In this document: positions 52,878 through 61,429 of the stretch, piece after piece
Position numbering within the stretch: position 1 is the first letter of the stretch
How the letters are laid out: every line of letters starts with the position of its first letter
From: CAWIUB01 sp963839995
Lineage (GTDB): Bacteria > Actinomycetota > Actinomycetes > Mycobacteriales > Jatrophihabitantaceae
Direction: 5' to 3'
Length of the DNA: 64,000 bases
Assembly: GCA_963839995.1 (NCBI GenBank)
Contig: CAWIXH010000012.1
Coordinates: 62,001 to 126,000, forward strand
Made by a program: the position numbers and the translations under genes
Notes under the pieces: model-generated
The model's input: only the letters and a program-made list of their open reading frames with translations
Told to the model about the DNA's origin: nothing
Databases searched by the model: none

Positions 52878-53676
52878 GCCGTTGGGGGATGAGGCCGGCT
52901 GCATACGCGCGGTCGAGGAGGCCCGACACGGCGGCGTAGCCCTCGTCGCCCAGGTCGCGGGTGAACTCGTTGACGTACAAGGCGATGTGCTGTTTCTGCA
53001 CCTCGGGTGACATTTCGGCGGCATGCTCGGCGACGTAGTCCGCGGACGCCTCAGGGTCGCGCCAGGCGTGCTCGACGGACGCCCGCACCGTCGCGGCCAG
53101 CGAAGCTGCGTCCAGGCCGCGTCGCGCCAGGATCGCGCCCAGCGGGATGGGCAGCCCGGTGTCGTCCTCCCACCAGGCGCCGAGATCGACTAGTGCACGC
53201 AATCCGTAGTCGGGATAGGTGAATCTCGCCTCGTGGATGACCAGTCCGGCGTCGTACCGTCCGTCGCGGACGGCCGGCATGATCGCGGCGAACGGCAGCA
53301 CGTCGATGCGGGAGGGGACTTGCCCCGCCGCCCATAGCCGCATCAGCAGATACGCGGTCGAGCGCTCGCCGGGGACGGCGACTGTGCAGTCGGTGAGGTC
53401 GGGCCGCTCGTCGCGGGTGAGGACGAGCGGCCCGCAGCCGCGCCCGAGCGCCCCCCCGCACGGCAGCAGCGTGTAGCGGCCGAGCAGCCAGGGCAGCGCG
53501 GCGTAGGACACCTTGACCACGTCGAACTCGCCTCGTTCGGCCGCCGTGTTCGTGACGTCGATGTCGGCATAGGTCACCTGGACGGGCGGGGCGCCGGGGA
53601 TCAGTCCGTGCGTCCAGGCATGGAAGACGAACGTGTCGTTGGGACACGGCGAGAAGGCCAGGTCAAGCTGGGTCAC
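52849..53676 (-). CDS. mqnD: 1,4-dihydroxy-6-naphthoate synthase (futalosine pathway)
   Basis: The 275-residue protein converts cyclic de-hypoxanthine futalosine to 1,4-dihydroxy-6-naphthoate in menaquinone synthesis. It shows the MqnA/D periplasmic-binding-like fold with AFSPCPNDTFVFHAW, VKVSYAALPWL, GCGPLVLTRDE, VPGERSTAYLLMRL, DAGLVIHEARFTY and LGAWWEDDTGLPIPLGAI. MqnD has the His in LVIHE. GTG 53676 overlaps the mqnB stop (GTGA). Its presence shows menaquinone is made by the futalosine route, not the Men route. Confidence 0.93.
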   Translation of the reverse strand: MTQLDLAFSPCPNDTFVFHAWTHGLIPGAPPVQVTYADIDVTNTAAERGEFDVVKVSYAALPWLLGRYTLLPCGGALGRGCGPLVLTRDERPDLTDCTVAVPGERSTAYLLMRLWAAGQVPSRIDVLPFAAIMPAVRDGRYDAGLVIHEARFTYPDYGLRALVDLGAWWEDDTGLPIPLGAILARRGLDAASLAATVRASVEHAWRDPEASADYVAEHAAEMSPEVQKQHIALYVNEFTRDLGDEGYAAVSGLLDRAYAAGLIPQRHFGSLRSRG

Positions 53677-54302
53677 GTCGTCCAGTCTGCACCGGCCAGC
53701 TTGCCGATCGCGGTACCCAGTGCCTGCAGCGCCTCGGCGATCCGCCACGACGAGCGATCGCGCGGGCCGACGAGGTTGCTGACCGCCCGCAGCTCCCCAT
53801 ATGGCACCCCGGCCCGGCGCGCCGCCTCGGCAACGCCGGCGCCTTCCATGGCCTCGGCGACCGCGGCCGGGTGCCGTACCGAACGGGCGGCCGCGGTCGC
53901 CGCCGTCCCCGTGACGGTTGCGACGGTCAGGATCGTGCCGACCCGCGCACCTGTTCGGCGCGCGAGCTGGGCGCAGACCCGGGGTTGCACGGCGAACCGT
54001 TCGTCGCCCAGGCCGAGTTCGGACAGGGCCGAGAAGCCGTCCGCGGACTCGGCACCGAGGTCGGCGAACACGATCGAGTCGGCTACCACGACGTCGCCGG
54101 CCGCGACCGGCGCGAATCCGCCGCCGATGCCGGCCGACAGCACCAGGCCGTAGACCCGCGTCGCCAAGGCCCTGGCGGTTGACGCCGCGGCGGCGGCCGG
54201 GCCGACACCGCCGACGATCACGTCGACGCCGGGCAGGGTGGGGCAGGCGGCCTGCTCGGCCGATACGGCAGTGACGACCAGCAGCGCGGCCGGGCCGGGC
54301 AT
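53673..54302 (-). CDS. mqnB: Futalosine hydrolase
   Basis: The 209-residue nucleosidase releases hypoxanthine from futalosine. It shows the purine-nucleosidase fold with VIVGGVGPAAAAA, YGLVLSAGIGGGF, DVVVADSIVFADLGAE, AVAEAMEGAGVAEAARRAGVPYGELRAVSNLVGPRD (with the Met-Glu substrate loop) and a DRSSW end. It precedes and overlaps mqnD, so the two form an operon with the upstream MFS gene. Confidence 0.92.
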   Translation of the reverse strand: MPGPAALLVVTAVSAEQAACPTLPGVDVIVGGVGPAAAAASTARALATRVYGLVLSAGIGGGFAPVAAGDVVVADSIVFADLGAESADGFSALSELGLGDERFAVQPRVCAQLARRTGARVGTILTVATVTGTAATAAARSVRHPAAVAEAMEGAGVAEAARRAGVPYGELRAVSNLVGPRDRSSWRIAEALQALGTAIGKLAGADWTT

Positions 54303-54309
54303 CGGACTG

Positions 54310-55929
54310 CTACGGGTGGCGCGGGTCGGGGGCGGGCTGCGCGGGCAGGTTGCCCGGGACCGCCGACCGGCTGCTGTGCGATGTGGCCCGCCGCAATGCC
54401 CGGTTGCGCAGCAGCAGCACGACCGACACGAGCCCGACGACACCGCCCGCTACCCAGAAGCCGAGCGTGCCGTCGTGCGAGGGCAGCAGCACGCCGACAG
54501 CCGCGCCGAGCACCCAGGCCAGCTGCAGGAACGTCTCCGATCGGCCAAAGGCGCTGGTCCGCAGGGACTCGAGCACGTCGCGCTGGATCACCGCATCGAG
54601 CGCGATCTTCGAGATCGAGTTGGCGACCGCGCTGACGAACATCCCGAGGACGGCGAGGGTGATCGAGAACAGCAGGGCCACGAGCAGGCAGCACGCCGCG
54701 GCCGTGCCGCAGCCGATCAGGATCAGCACCTCCGGGTGGGCGAGTTTGAGCCGGGTGCCGATGGCCGTGCCGGTGAAGTTGCCGGCTCCGGCGGCCACGA
54801 CGACCCCGCCGAGCGCGAGGGCCGCCGTCCACCCGCGCCACGTCGACTCTACGTAGAAGGCGAGGTAGATCGTCAGCAGGCCGGACAGAAACCGCAGGGT
54901 GGACTCACCTTGCAACGAGGTGACGACCTGCGCCTCGAACCCCCGCTTGGCCCACGCCTGCAGCCGGTGGATGCGCGCGACCCGGTTCGTCGGCTGCGCT
55001 CCGGCTTGGCGCGTGGGTTCCTGTCGCTGGCGTGGTGGGGGTGCTGCCGAGTCGACGTACTTGGGCAGCCGGAACGCGAAGAAGGCGCAGACCCCGAACG
55101 CGATAGCGGTGACCACCAGGCCAGCGGTGTACGACCCGGTGACCTTGATGACGACGGCCACCACGCCGCCGCCGATCAACGCCGAGGCAAGACCGAAGAT
55201 GGACAATCGGGCATTGGCCTCGACTAGGGTCATGCCCGCAGGTACCAGCCGGGGTGCCGCCGCCGCACGGATGACGCTGTAGGCCTTGGAGAGCACCAGC
55301 GAGCCCAGCGCGCACGGATACAGCACGAGCAGGTCGGTCGGATGGGCGGCCATGACGAGCGCGAGCACCGCACGTCCGATCGCGGTGGCGGCCATGGCGT
55401 AGCGACGTCCGTGCTGCACGCGGTCCAGGGCCGGTCCGATGACCGGCGCGACCAGTGCGAACGGGGCCATGGTGACGAGCAGGTATAGCAGCACGTTGCC
55501 GCGCTGTGCGTGCGGGGAGGCGCCGAAGAAGACCGTGCCGGCGAGCGCCACCGTGATCATCGCGTCGGTGCCGTAGGACAGCACCTGGTTCCAGATCAGC
55601 GCGGTGAGCCCCGACTCGTGCGCACCGTCGGCCTTGCTCGCGTCGATGACCTTGCGGGTGACGTTCTTGGCGAGATGGTTGCCGCGGGCGACCACACCCC
55701 GGGCCGGCTGCTCGTGCGGCCGGGTGTCGTGGTGGCTGGGCTGGGGGAATCCATCGGGTGGGGGCGCGGCGGCTGGGTACGGCGGGGGGATTGCCGGAGG
55801 CGGGGGCGGCTGCTGCGCCGTGGGCGGTGGCGGGTAATACGGCATGCGGGGCCGATGAGACGTATGGCCGGACTTGGCGAAGCGGCCCGGCCGGCCGCTG
55901 TCTCCCGGAGTCTTGCGTCCCACGCTCAT
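54310..55929 (-). CDS. MFS transporter with Pro-rich N-terminus
   Basis: The 539-residue protein has about 100 disordered Pro/Gln-rich residues (YYPPPPTAQQPPPPPAIPPPYP), then 12 membrane helices of the MFS fold with an internal cytoplasmic linker around residue 320. It is the counterpart of mycobacterial Rv0876c. It lies 7 bases before mqnB. Transported substrate is unknown. Confidence 0.88.
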   Translation of the reverse strand: MSVGRKTPGDSGRPGRFAKSGHTSHRPRMPYYPPPPTAQQPPPPPAIPPPYPAAAPPPDGFPQPSHHDTRPHEQPARGVVARGNHLAKNVTRKVIDASKADGAHESGLTALIWNQVLSYGTDAMITVALAGTVFFGASPHAQRGNVLLYLLVTMAPFALVAPVIGPALDRVQHGRRYAMAATAIGRAVLALVMAAHPTDLLVLYPCALGSLVLSKAYSVIRAAAAPRLVPAGMTLVEANARLSIFGLASALIGGGVVAVVIKVTGSYTAGLVVTAIAFGVCAFFAFRLPKYVDSAAPPPRQRQEPTRQAGAQPTNRVARIHRLQAWAKRGFEAQVVTSLQGESTLRFLSGLLTIYLAFYVESTWRGWTAALALGGVVVAAGAGNFTGTAIGTRLKLAHPEVLILIGCGTAAACCLLVALLFSITLAVLGMFVSAVANSISKIALDAVIQRDVLESLRTSAFGRSETFLQLAWVLGAAVGVLLPSHDGTLGFWVAGGVVGLVSVVLLLRNRALRRATSHSSRSAVPGNLPAQPAPDPRHP

Positions 55930-55991
55930 ATCCTGCCGCACCGAGACGACACGGCGGCAATGCAGCGTCCGGGACCGGGCACAATGGTGCG

Positions 55992-56051
55992 GTGAGCAGC
56001 GGTGCAGTGAGCAGCGGTGCAGTGAGCAGCGGTGCAGTGAGCAGCGGTGCG
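55992..56051 (+). repeat. Four 15-bp tandem repeats at the DUF3027 start
   Basis: GTGAGCAGCGGTGCA occurs three times in perfect tandem, then once ending GCG, followed by a diverged GTGAGCAGC. Length changes by whole units keep the frame. Confidence 0.92.
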
Positions 56052-56798
56052 GTGAGCAGCACAGTGTCCGCCGGCAAGCTCGACGCCGCCTGCGCGGCCG
56101 CCGTAGACCTGGCGCGCGCCGCCGCGGTCGAGTCCGGCGGCGACACGGTAGGCGAGCACCTGGACGTCCGCGCCGAGGCCGAGCGGGTGGCGACCCACGC
56201 ATTCGCCGCGACCGTGCCCGGCTACGTCGGTTGGTACTGGGCGGTCACGGTGGCCCGGGCGCCGCGAGCCAAGACGGTGACGGTCGATGAGGTCGTGCTG
56301 TTGCCCGGCGACGGCGCCCTGCTCGCGCCGCCCTGGGTGCCGTGGAGCGAACGGCTGCGTCCCGGCGATCTGAGCCCGGGCGATTTGGTTCCGGTGATCG
56401 CCGACGACCCGCGGCTGGTTCCGGCCTATGTCTACTCCGACGACCCCGCCGTCGAGGAGGTCGCCTTCGAACTGGGTCTGGGGCGCGTTCATGTGCTCTC
56501 CCGCGAAGCCCGGCTGGCCGCCGCCGATCGCTGGAACGCGGGCGACCGCGGCCCTCGCACCGCCATGGCGCGCAACGCCCCCGCGCACTGCGGGACGTGC
56601 GGCTTCTACCTGCCACTCGCGGGTTCGCTGCGCGCGGCGTTCGGCGTCTGCGGCAACGAGATCACCGCATCGGACGGCCAGGTCGTCACCGCCGATTACG
56701 GCTGTGGCGCTCATTCGGAGGCCGTCGTCGACGCACCGCCGCTTGCTGAGCCAATCGGGGAGATCTACGACGACGGCGTGGTGTTCGAGGGGCCCTAG
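55992..56798 (+). CDS. DUF3027 protein with repeated GTG start region
   Basis: The 268-residue actinobacterial protein has KLDAACAAAVDLARAAAVESGG, VGEHLDVRAEAERVATHAFA, YVGWYWAVTVARAPRAKTVTVDEVVLLPG and a zinc-binding-like APAHCGTCGFYLPLAGSL...YGCGAHSEAV. The first 20 codons come from four 15-base repeats (GTGAGCAGCGGTGCA), each coding Val-Ser-Ser-Gly-Ala and beginning with GTG, so any unit can supply the start. Function is unknown; location beside the MFS and MarR genes is conserved. Confidence 0.85.
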   Translation: MSSGAVSSGAVSSGAVSSGAVSSTVSAGKLDAACAAAVDLARAAAVESGGDTVGEHLDVRAEAERVATHAFAATVPGYVGWYWAVTVARAPRAKTVTVDEVVLLPGDGALLAPPWVPWSERLRPGDLSPGDLVPVIADDPRLVPAYVYSDDPAVEEVAFELGLGRVHVLSREARLAAADRWNAGDRGPRTAMARNAPAHCGTCGFYLPLAGSLRAAFGVCGNEITASDGQVVTADYGCGAHSEAVVDAPPLAEPIGEIYDDGVVFEGP

Positions 56799-57043
56799 CG
56801 CGTCCGGCCCTCGGAGCGGTGTTTGCGCACCAGCAGGCTGCCGATCACGCCCAGTACCACGCCCGCGACGCATGTCCACAGCCAGATCCGGTGGTCGTGG
56901 CGGCCCAGCCAGTCCCAGAACGGCAGCAGGGCGATCAGCGCGATCAGCCACAGCCCGGTGCCGATCAGCACGATGCGCCCGGAATCCACCTGCATCGGTT
57001 GCGGCGCCTCGTCCGCGGGCGGCGGGCCTGACGTCTCGGCCAT
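56795..57043 (-). CDS. DUF2530 membrane protein
   Basis: The 82-residue protein has two transmembrane helices (IVLIGTGLWLIALIALLPFW and WLWTCVAGVVLGVIGSLLV) joined by a WLGRHDHRIW loop, as in DUF2530. It is divergent from the MarR gene and its stop overlaps the DUF3027 stop by 4 bases. Role unknown. Confidence 0.88.
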   Translation of the reverse strand: MAETSGPPPADEAPQPMQVDSGRIVLIGTGLWLIALIALLPFWDWLGRHDHRIWLWTCVAGVVLGVIGSLLVRKHRSEGRTR

Positions 57044-57070
57044 GCGAGCACGGTAGCGCGCGGCGAGACT

Positions 57071-57085
57071 GTTAGCTAGACTAAC
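57071..57085. promoter_or_regulatory. Probable MarR operator
   Basis: GTTAG-CTAGA-CTAAC is an inverted repeat centred 12 bases before the marR start codon, in the gap to the divergent DUF2530 gene. Short palindromes here are typical of MarR autoregulation. Confidence 0.55.
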
Positions 57086-57089
57086 GATT

Positions 57090-57527
57090 ATGACCTCGGC
57101 AACCCGTTCCCCCGCAGCCGAGCTTGCCGCGCTACTGCGACCCTCGTTGCTGCGGCTGACCCGCATTGTCCGCAACCAGCGCGTCGATATGTCCGTGACG
57201 CTGACGCAGCTCTCGGCGATGGGGACGCTGCGCAAGCGCGGCCCGATGAGCGCCGGCGAACTGGCCGCTTACGAACGCGTGCAGCCCCCGTCGATGACCA
57301 AGGTGCTGGCCAGCCTCGAACAGCACGGGCTGGTGCGACGCGCGCCGCACCCGGCCGACAAGCGCCAAGCGGTCATCGCGCTGAGCGACGCGGGGGTGGC
57401 GCTGCTCGACTCCGAGCGGCGCGCGCGAGACGCGTGGCTGTCAAGGCGGCTCGCCGACCTCAGCACTGACGAGCGGGCACAGCTGCGTGAGATCATCCCG
57501 GTGCTCGACAAGCTGGCAGAGCAGTGA
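57090..57527 (+). CDS. MarR-family regulator
   Basis: The 145-residue winged-helix protein has VTLTQLSAMGTLRKRGPMSAGELAAYERVQPPSMTKVLASLEQHGLVRR and the wing DKRQAVIALSDAG. It resembles mycobacterial Rv0880. It overlaps the MFS gene start by 4 bases (GTGA), so it probably controls that exporter and itself. Confidence 0.93.
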   Translation: MTSATRSPAAELAALLRPSLLRLTRIVRNQRVDMSVTLTQLSAMGTLRKRGPMSAGELAAYERVQPPSMTKVLASLEQHGLVRRAPHPADKRQAVIALSDAGVALLDSERRARDAWLSRRLADLSTDERAQLREIIPVLDKLAEQ

Positions 57528-58864
57528 CGGCGGTCGGCGAACCCGCCACCATAGCTCGACCCCGGCCTACCCCGCCGGCCACCCACGGGGGCATGTTCCG
57601 CTCGTTGCGGGTCCGCAACTACCGGCTCTACGCGTCTGGTCAGCTGGTTTCGCTGACTGGGACGTGGATGCAGCGGGTCGCTCAGGACTGGCTGGTCCTC
57701 CAACTCACCAACTCGGGCACCGCGCTCGGGATCGTCACCGCGCTGCAGTTCGGCCCGTCGCTGCTGTTCGGCATGTGGGGCGGCGTGCTGGCCGACCGCG
57801 GGGACAAGCGCCGGTTGCTCCTTGCCACCCAGACGGGCCTGGCTCTCATCGCCCTGGTTATGGGCGTGCTGGACCTCGGCGGGGTCGTGCGGTACTGGCA
57901 CGTGCTGCTGCTCGCCTCTGCGCTCGGTGTGGTGGCAGCCGTCGACTCGCCGGTGCGCCAGTCGTTCGTTGTGGAGATGGTAGGCAAGGAGGATCTGCCC
58001 AACGCGGTCGGCATCAACTCGACGATCTTCAACACCGGCCGAATCCTCGGTCCGGCGGCGGCCGGCATCCTGATCACCGCGGTCGGCACCGGGTGGGCGT
58101 TCGTCGCCAATGCCGCCTCGAGCGTGGCCGTCTTGACCGCGCTGGCGCTCATGCGGACGGCCGAGCTGCATCCGTCGCCCCAACTGGACCGGGTCAAGGG
58201 CCAGCTGCGCGACGGGCTGCGGTACGTCCGGCGGCGCGCCGACCTGTTGCTGACGATGATCCTGATCTTCGTCGTCGGCACGTTCGGGTTGAACTTCCAG
58301 ATCACCACGGCGCTGCTGGCCAAACAGGTCTTCCACCGCGACGCGAGCGGCTACGGGCTGTTGTCCACGTCGCTCGCGCTCGGCGCGTGTGCCGGAGCGA
58401 TCCTCGCCACCCGGCGTACCCGGCGACCGACGACGGCGTTCCTCATCCTGGCCGCGATAGCGTTCGGGGTCTGCGAAGTCCTCGCCGGCGTCATGCCCGG
58501 GTTCTGGGCCACGGCGGTGCTGCTCGTGCCCGCCGGGTTCGCGATGCTCACCCTGACCACGGCGGCGAACACCTCCGTGCAGCTCGGCGTCGAGCCGACA
58601 ATGCGCGGGCGGGTCATGGCGCTGTACCTGATCTGTTTCATGGGCGGCACGCCGCTTGGCGCGCCCATCGTCGGCTGGCTGGCCGGCACCCTAGGCCCGC
58701 GCTGGGGCATGATCGGCGGCGGCGTCGTCTCGGCTGCGGCGGCGGTCGTGCTCGGATTGGTCTTCGCCCGGCGGCGCGGCATGGGGCTGACGCAAATTGC
58801 CGGGCGGCTGGACGAGATGCGCGAGCAGGCACGTGCGGAGGCATTGACGTATCGCTTACCGTGA
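57524..58864 (+). CDS. MFS exporter (MFS_3/EntS-like)
   Basis: The 446-residue protein has 12 membrane helices and starts FRSLRVRNYRLYASGQLVSLTGTWMQRVAQDWLVLQLTNSG. It carries the MFS loop GGVLADRGDKRRLL, and TMRGRVMALYLICFMGGTPLGAPIVGWLAG lies near the end. It is an exporter of the enterobactin-exporter-like group, probably for a drug or siderophore. Coupled to marR. Confidence 0.92.
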   Translation: MTAVGEPATIARPRPTPPATHGGMFRSLRVRNYRLYASGQLVSLTGTWMQRVAQDWLVLQLTNSGTALGIVTALQFGPSLLFGMWGGVLADRGDKRRLLLATQTGLALIALVMGVLDLGGVVRYWHVLLLASALGVVAAVDSPVRQSFVVEMVGKEDLPNAVGINSTIFNTGRILGPAAAGILITAVGTGWAFVANAASSVAVLTALALMRTAELHPSPQLDRVKGQLRDGLRYVRRRADLLLTMILIFVVGTFGLNFQITTALLAKQVFHRDASGYGLLSTSLALGACAGAILATRRTRRPTTAFLILAAIAFGVCEVLAGVMPGFWATAVLLVPAGFAMLTLTTAANTSVQLGVEPTMRGRVMALYLICFMGGTPLGAPIVGWLAGTLGPRWGMIGGGVVSAAAAVVLGLVFARRRGMGLTQIAGRLDEMREQARAEALTYRLP

Positions 58865-58865
58865 C

Positions 58866-59198
58866 GTGGTGGGACTCTTCTCACACCGTCGCGACCTGCG
58901 GCTGTGGAACGCAGAGCTCGACTCGGCCGTCGACCCGGTGGCAGCCACCGTCCGGTGCCCGCCGTTCGAGCGAGTCGCAGCGGACCTCCGGCGGGTCCGG
59001 GAGATGATCGCGTCTCTCCCGCCGGGCACCTCCTACGTCCGGGTCGCGGGGTTGCACCGCGCCTACGACGAGCTACTGGCGATCGTCTGCTCGCAGCTCG
59101 GTATCGAGACCTGCCTGGCCAAGCTGCCCGATACTCGGCGCGAGCTCGAACGGATCCGGGTCGAGTACCAGCTGAGCGAATCTGGGCTGCTGCTCTGA
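58866..59198 (+). CDS. Hypothetical actinobacterial protein
   Basis: The 110-residue protein is helical (RLWNAELDSAVDPVAATVRCPPFERVAADLRRVREMIASLPPG, then YDELLAIVCSQLGIETCLAKLPDTRRELERIRVEYQL). I know no domain. It starts one base after the MFS stop and its stop overlaps the next gene, so it is part of the operon. Confidence 0.7.
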   Translation: MVGLFSHRRDLRLWNAELDSAVDPVAATVRCPPFERVAADLRRVREMIASLPPGTSYVRVAGLHRAYDELLAIVCSQLGIETCLAKLPDTRRELERIRVEYQLSESGLLL

Positions 59199-59980
59199 TT
59201 CCCGAGCTGCTGACCGACGCCCACGACCCTCGACTCGACGACTTCCGCGACCTCTCCGACGCCGACGTGCGCCCGGACCGCCGTGGCGTGGTGATCGCCG
59301 AAGGCGTCAATGTCGTCGAACGGCTCATCGCCTCGCAGTACCCGGCGCGTGTGGTCGTCGGGGTCGAGGCGCGAATCGCCGCCCTGCGCCAGGTGCTCGA
59401 CCCGCTCGACGTGCCGGTGTTCGTCGTCGACAAATGGCTGCTGTCGGACGTGGTGGGATTCCGCGTCACCCGCGGGGTGCTCGCGTCGGCCGATCGGGCC
59501 GCGCCCGGCGACCTGCCGCGCCTGCTCTCGTCGGCCCGCCGCCTCGCCGTGCTGGAAGGGATGAACGACTTCGAGAACCTCGGGGCGCTGTTTCGCAACG
59601 CGGCGGCGTTCGGCATCGACGGCGTGCTGCTCGACCCGAAATGCGCCGACCCGCTCTATCGGCGCAGCGTGCGGGTGTCGATGGGTCACGTGCTGCAGCT
59701 GCCGTTCGCCGTGCTGGCGGGCGCCTGGCCGGACTCGCTGGACACCGTGCGGCGCGCCGGCTTCCGGCTGCTGGCCCTGACGCCGCGCGCGGACGCCGTC
59801 CCATTGCGGTCGGTAGCGGTGCCGCCGCGCTGGGCGGTGCTGCTCGGCGCCGAAGGCCCGGGCTTGACCGACGCTGCCCTCGCCCGATGTGACGAGCAGG
59901 TGCGGATCCCGATGGCCGGCGATGTCGACTCGCTGAACGTGGCAACCGCCGCGGCCGTTGCGTTCGCCGCGTTGACGTGA
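59195..59980 (+). CDS. SpoU/TrmH-family RNA methyltransferase
   Basis: The 261-residue SPOUT methyltransferase 2'-O-methylates a tRNA or rRNA ribose. Motif 1 is GMNDFENLGALFRNAAAFGIDG, motif 2 is VLLGAEGPGLTDAAL and motif 3 is IPMAGDVDSLNVATAAAVAFAAL, preceded by an RNA-binding substrate domain. No ATG, GTG or TTG lies in frame near the expected N-terminus (LLTDAHDPRLDDFRDL). The only candidate is a CTG at 59195, whose CTGA overlaps the previous stop. The start is therefore uncertain. Confidence 0.88.
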   Translation: MIPELLTDAHDPRLDDFRDLSDADVRPDRRGVVIAEGVNVVERLIASQYPARVVVGVEARIAALRQVLDPLDVPVFVVDKWLLSDVVGFRVTRGVLASADRAAPGDLPRLLSSARRLAVLEGMNDFENLGALFRNAAAFGIDGVLLDPKCADPLYRRSVRVSMGHVLQLPFAVLAGAWPDSLDTVRRAGFRLLALTPRADAVPLRSVAVPPRWAVLLGAEGPGLTDAALARCDEQVRIPMAGDVDSLNVATAAAVAFAALT

Positions 59981-60000
59981 GCCCACCTCTGTGGAGTCGA

Positions 60001-60915
60001 TCATGAGCTGGGCAGGGCATCGAACGCGAGCAGGCCGGCGCCCTGGCAGCCGGCCAGATAGCCCAGCTGCGCCGGAACGATCTGCGGCATCGCGTGGAAC
60101 GTCAGGCGCACGCGGACTGCACCGCGCAGCGGGCCGAACAGCTGCTCGCCCGCTCGAGCCAATCCGCCGCCAATGGCGACCACTTCGGGGTCGAACAGCG
60201 CCTGGTTGGCAACCAGCCCGTCGGCCAGGGCCGCTACCGCCTCCGTCCAGACCTCGACCGCGAGCGGTTCGCTGTCGGCGGCCCGGGCGGCGATCCGCTC
60301 CGCGCTCACCGGGTCGCCGCCGCTTTGCTCATAGCGTCGGGCGATCGCAGATGCCGACGCCACGGTCTCGACGCAACCACGCTGGCCGCAAGTGCATTCC
60401 AGGCCGTCCGGGCGAACGATCAGGTGGCCGAGCTCGCCGGCTGCGCCGTGCGCGCCGCGCAGCACCGTGGCGTGGATCACCACGGCCGCGGCGATGCCCG
60501 TCCCGACTGCGACGAAGCTGAACACCGGGCAGCCCCGGCCCGCGCCGAGCCGCGCCTCGGCCAGGGCACCGGCCCGGACGTCATGCCCGATCACTACCGG
60601 CAACCGCAGCCGCTCGGCCAGTAGCTCACGCAGCGGCACGTGCCGCCAGCCCAGGTTCGCGCAGTTCACCACGATCCCCGCGGCCTCGTCGACCACCCCG
60701 GGCACCGCGACGCCCGCGGCCAGCGGCCTGGCTCCGGTGCTCCGCTCGGCCTGCTCGGCCAGCGAGGTGGCAACCGCCGTCATCGTGTCGAGAGGCGCGG
60801 CACCGGTAGCCACCGTCGTCGAGCGCGTCACGGAGCCGTCGTGGGTGAGCAGGGCGGCCTTGATGGCGGTGCCCCCGACGTCCACGGCGATGACGGTGTC
60901 TGCTGGACCGGTCAC
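60001..60915 (-). CDS. ROK-family sugar kinase
   Basis: The 304-residue kinase has an ATP-binding VDVGGTAIKAALL, GVAVPGVVDEAAG, the catalytic-region VIGHDVRAGALAE, and the ROK zinc motif GELGHLIVRPDG...CTCGQRGCVETVAS. Glucokinase or N-acetylsugar kinase activity is likely. It starts at GTG 60915 and lies 13 bases after the OsmC gene stop, on the same strand. Confidence 0.9.
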   Translation of the reverse strand: MTGPADTVIAVDVGGTAIKAALLTHDGSVTRSTTVATGAAPLDTMTAVATSLAEQAERSTGARPLAAGVAVPGVVDEAAGIVVNCANLGWRHVPLRELLAERLRLPVVIGHDVRAGALAEARLGAGRGCPVFSFVAVGTGIAAAVVIHATVLRGAHGAAGELGHLIVRPDGLECTCGQRGCVETVASASAIARRYEQSGGDPVSAERIAARAADSEPLAVEVWTEAVAALADGLVANQALFDPEVVAIGGGLARAGEQLFGPLRGAVRVRLTFHAMPQIVPAQLGYLAGCQGAGLLAFDALPSS

Positions 60916-60928
60916 GGCCCCATTGCTA

Positions 60929-61396
60929 TCAGCTGTGCACCACCGGCTCGTGCTCGACCGGGAAGTTCACCGACGCGGCGATGAAACAGGCCTTCGCAGC
61001 GTCCTCGTGCAGCTCGGTGGCCCGCCCGACGTCGGCGGCCTCGGCCACCATCACGTCCGGGCGCAGCACGACCTTGGTGAACCGCCCGCCGCCCCAGCCG
61101 TTCTCGGTCATCTTCCCCTCGGCGTGGTCGCGGTAGGAGGTCACGACGATGCCCGCCCCAGCTGCGAGGGCCAGGTAGGAGAGCAGGTGGCAGCCCGACA
61201 GCGCGGCCACCAGCAGGTCCTCCGGGTTGTGCAGGGCGGGGTCGCCAAAGAACGCCTGGTCGGCCGATCCGGTCAGCGGCGGCTTGCCGTCGGCCGTGAT
61301 CACGTACTCGCGTCGGTAGTCGCGATAGCCGGACGTGCCGGAGCCGGTATTTCCCGTCCAGACCAGATCCAGCGCGTAGCTGTGCTCACGCGTCAC
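60929..61396 (-). CDS. OsmC-family protein
   Basis: The 155-residue OsmC protein has both reactive cysteines, in ALSGCHLLSYL and AKACFIAASVNFPV. It differs from the OsmC at 18430-18870 and resembles the YhfA/RoxD-like branch. It may reduce peroxides. The start is GTG 61396. Confidence 0.88.
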   Translation of the reverse strand: MTREHSYALDLVWTGNTGSGTSGYRDYRREYVITADGKPPLTGSADQAFFGDPALHNPEDLLVAALSGCHLLSYLALAAGAGIVVTSYRDHAEGKMTENGWGGGRFTKVVLRPDVMVAEAADVGRATELHEDAAKACFIAASVNFPVEHEPVVHS

Positions 61397-61429
61397 GCGG
61401 TCCTCCCCGGCTCATGCTTGGAACTTCGC

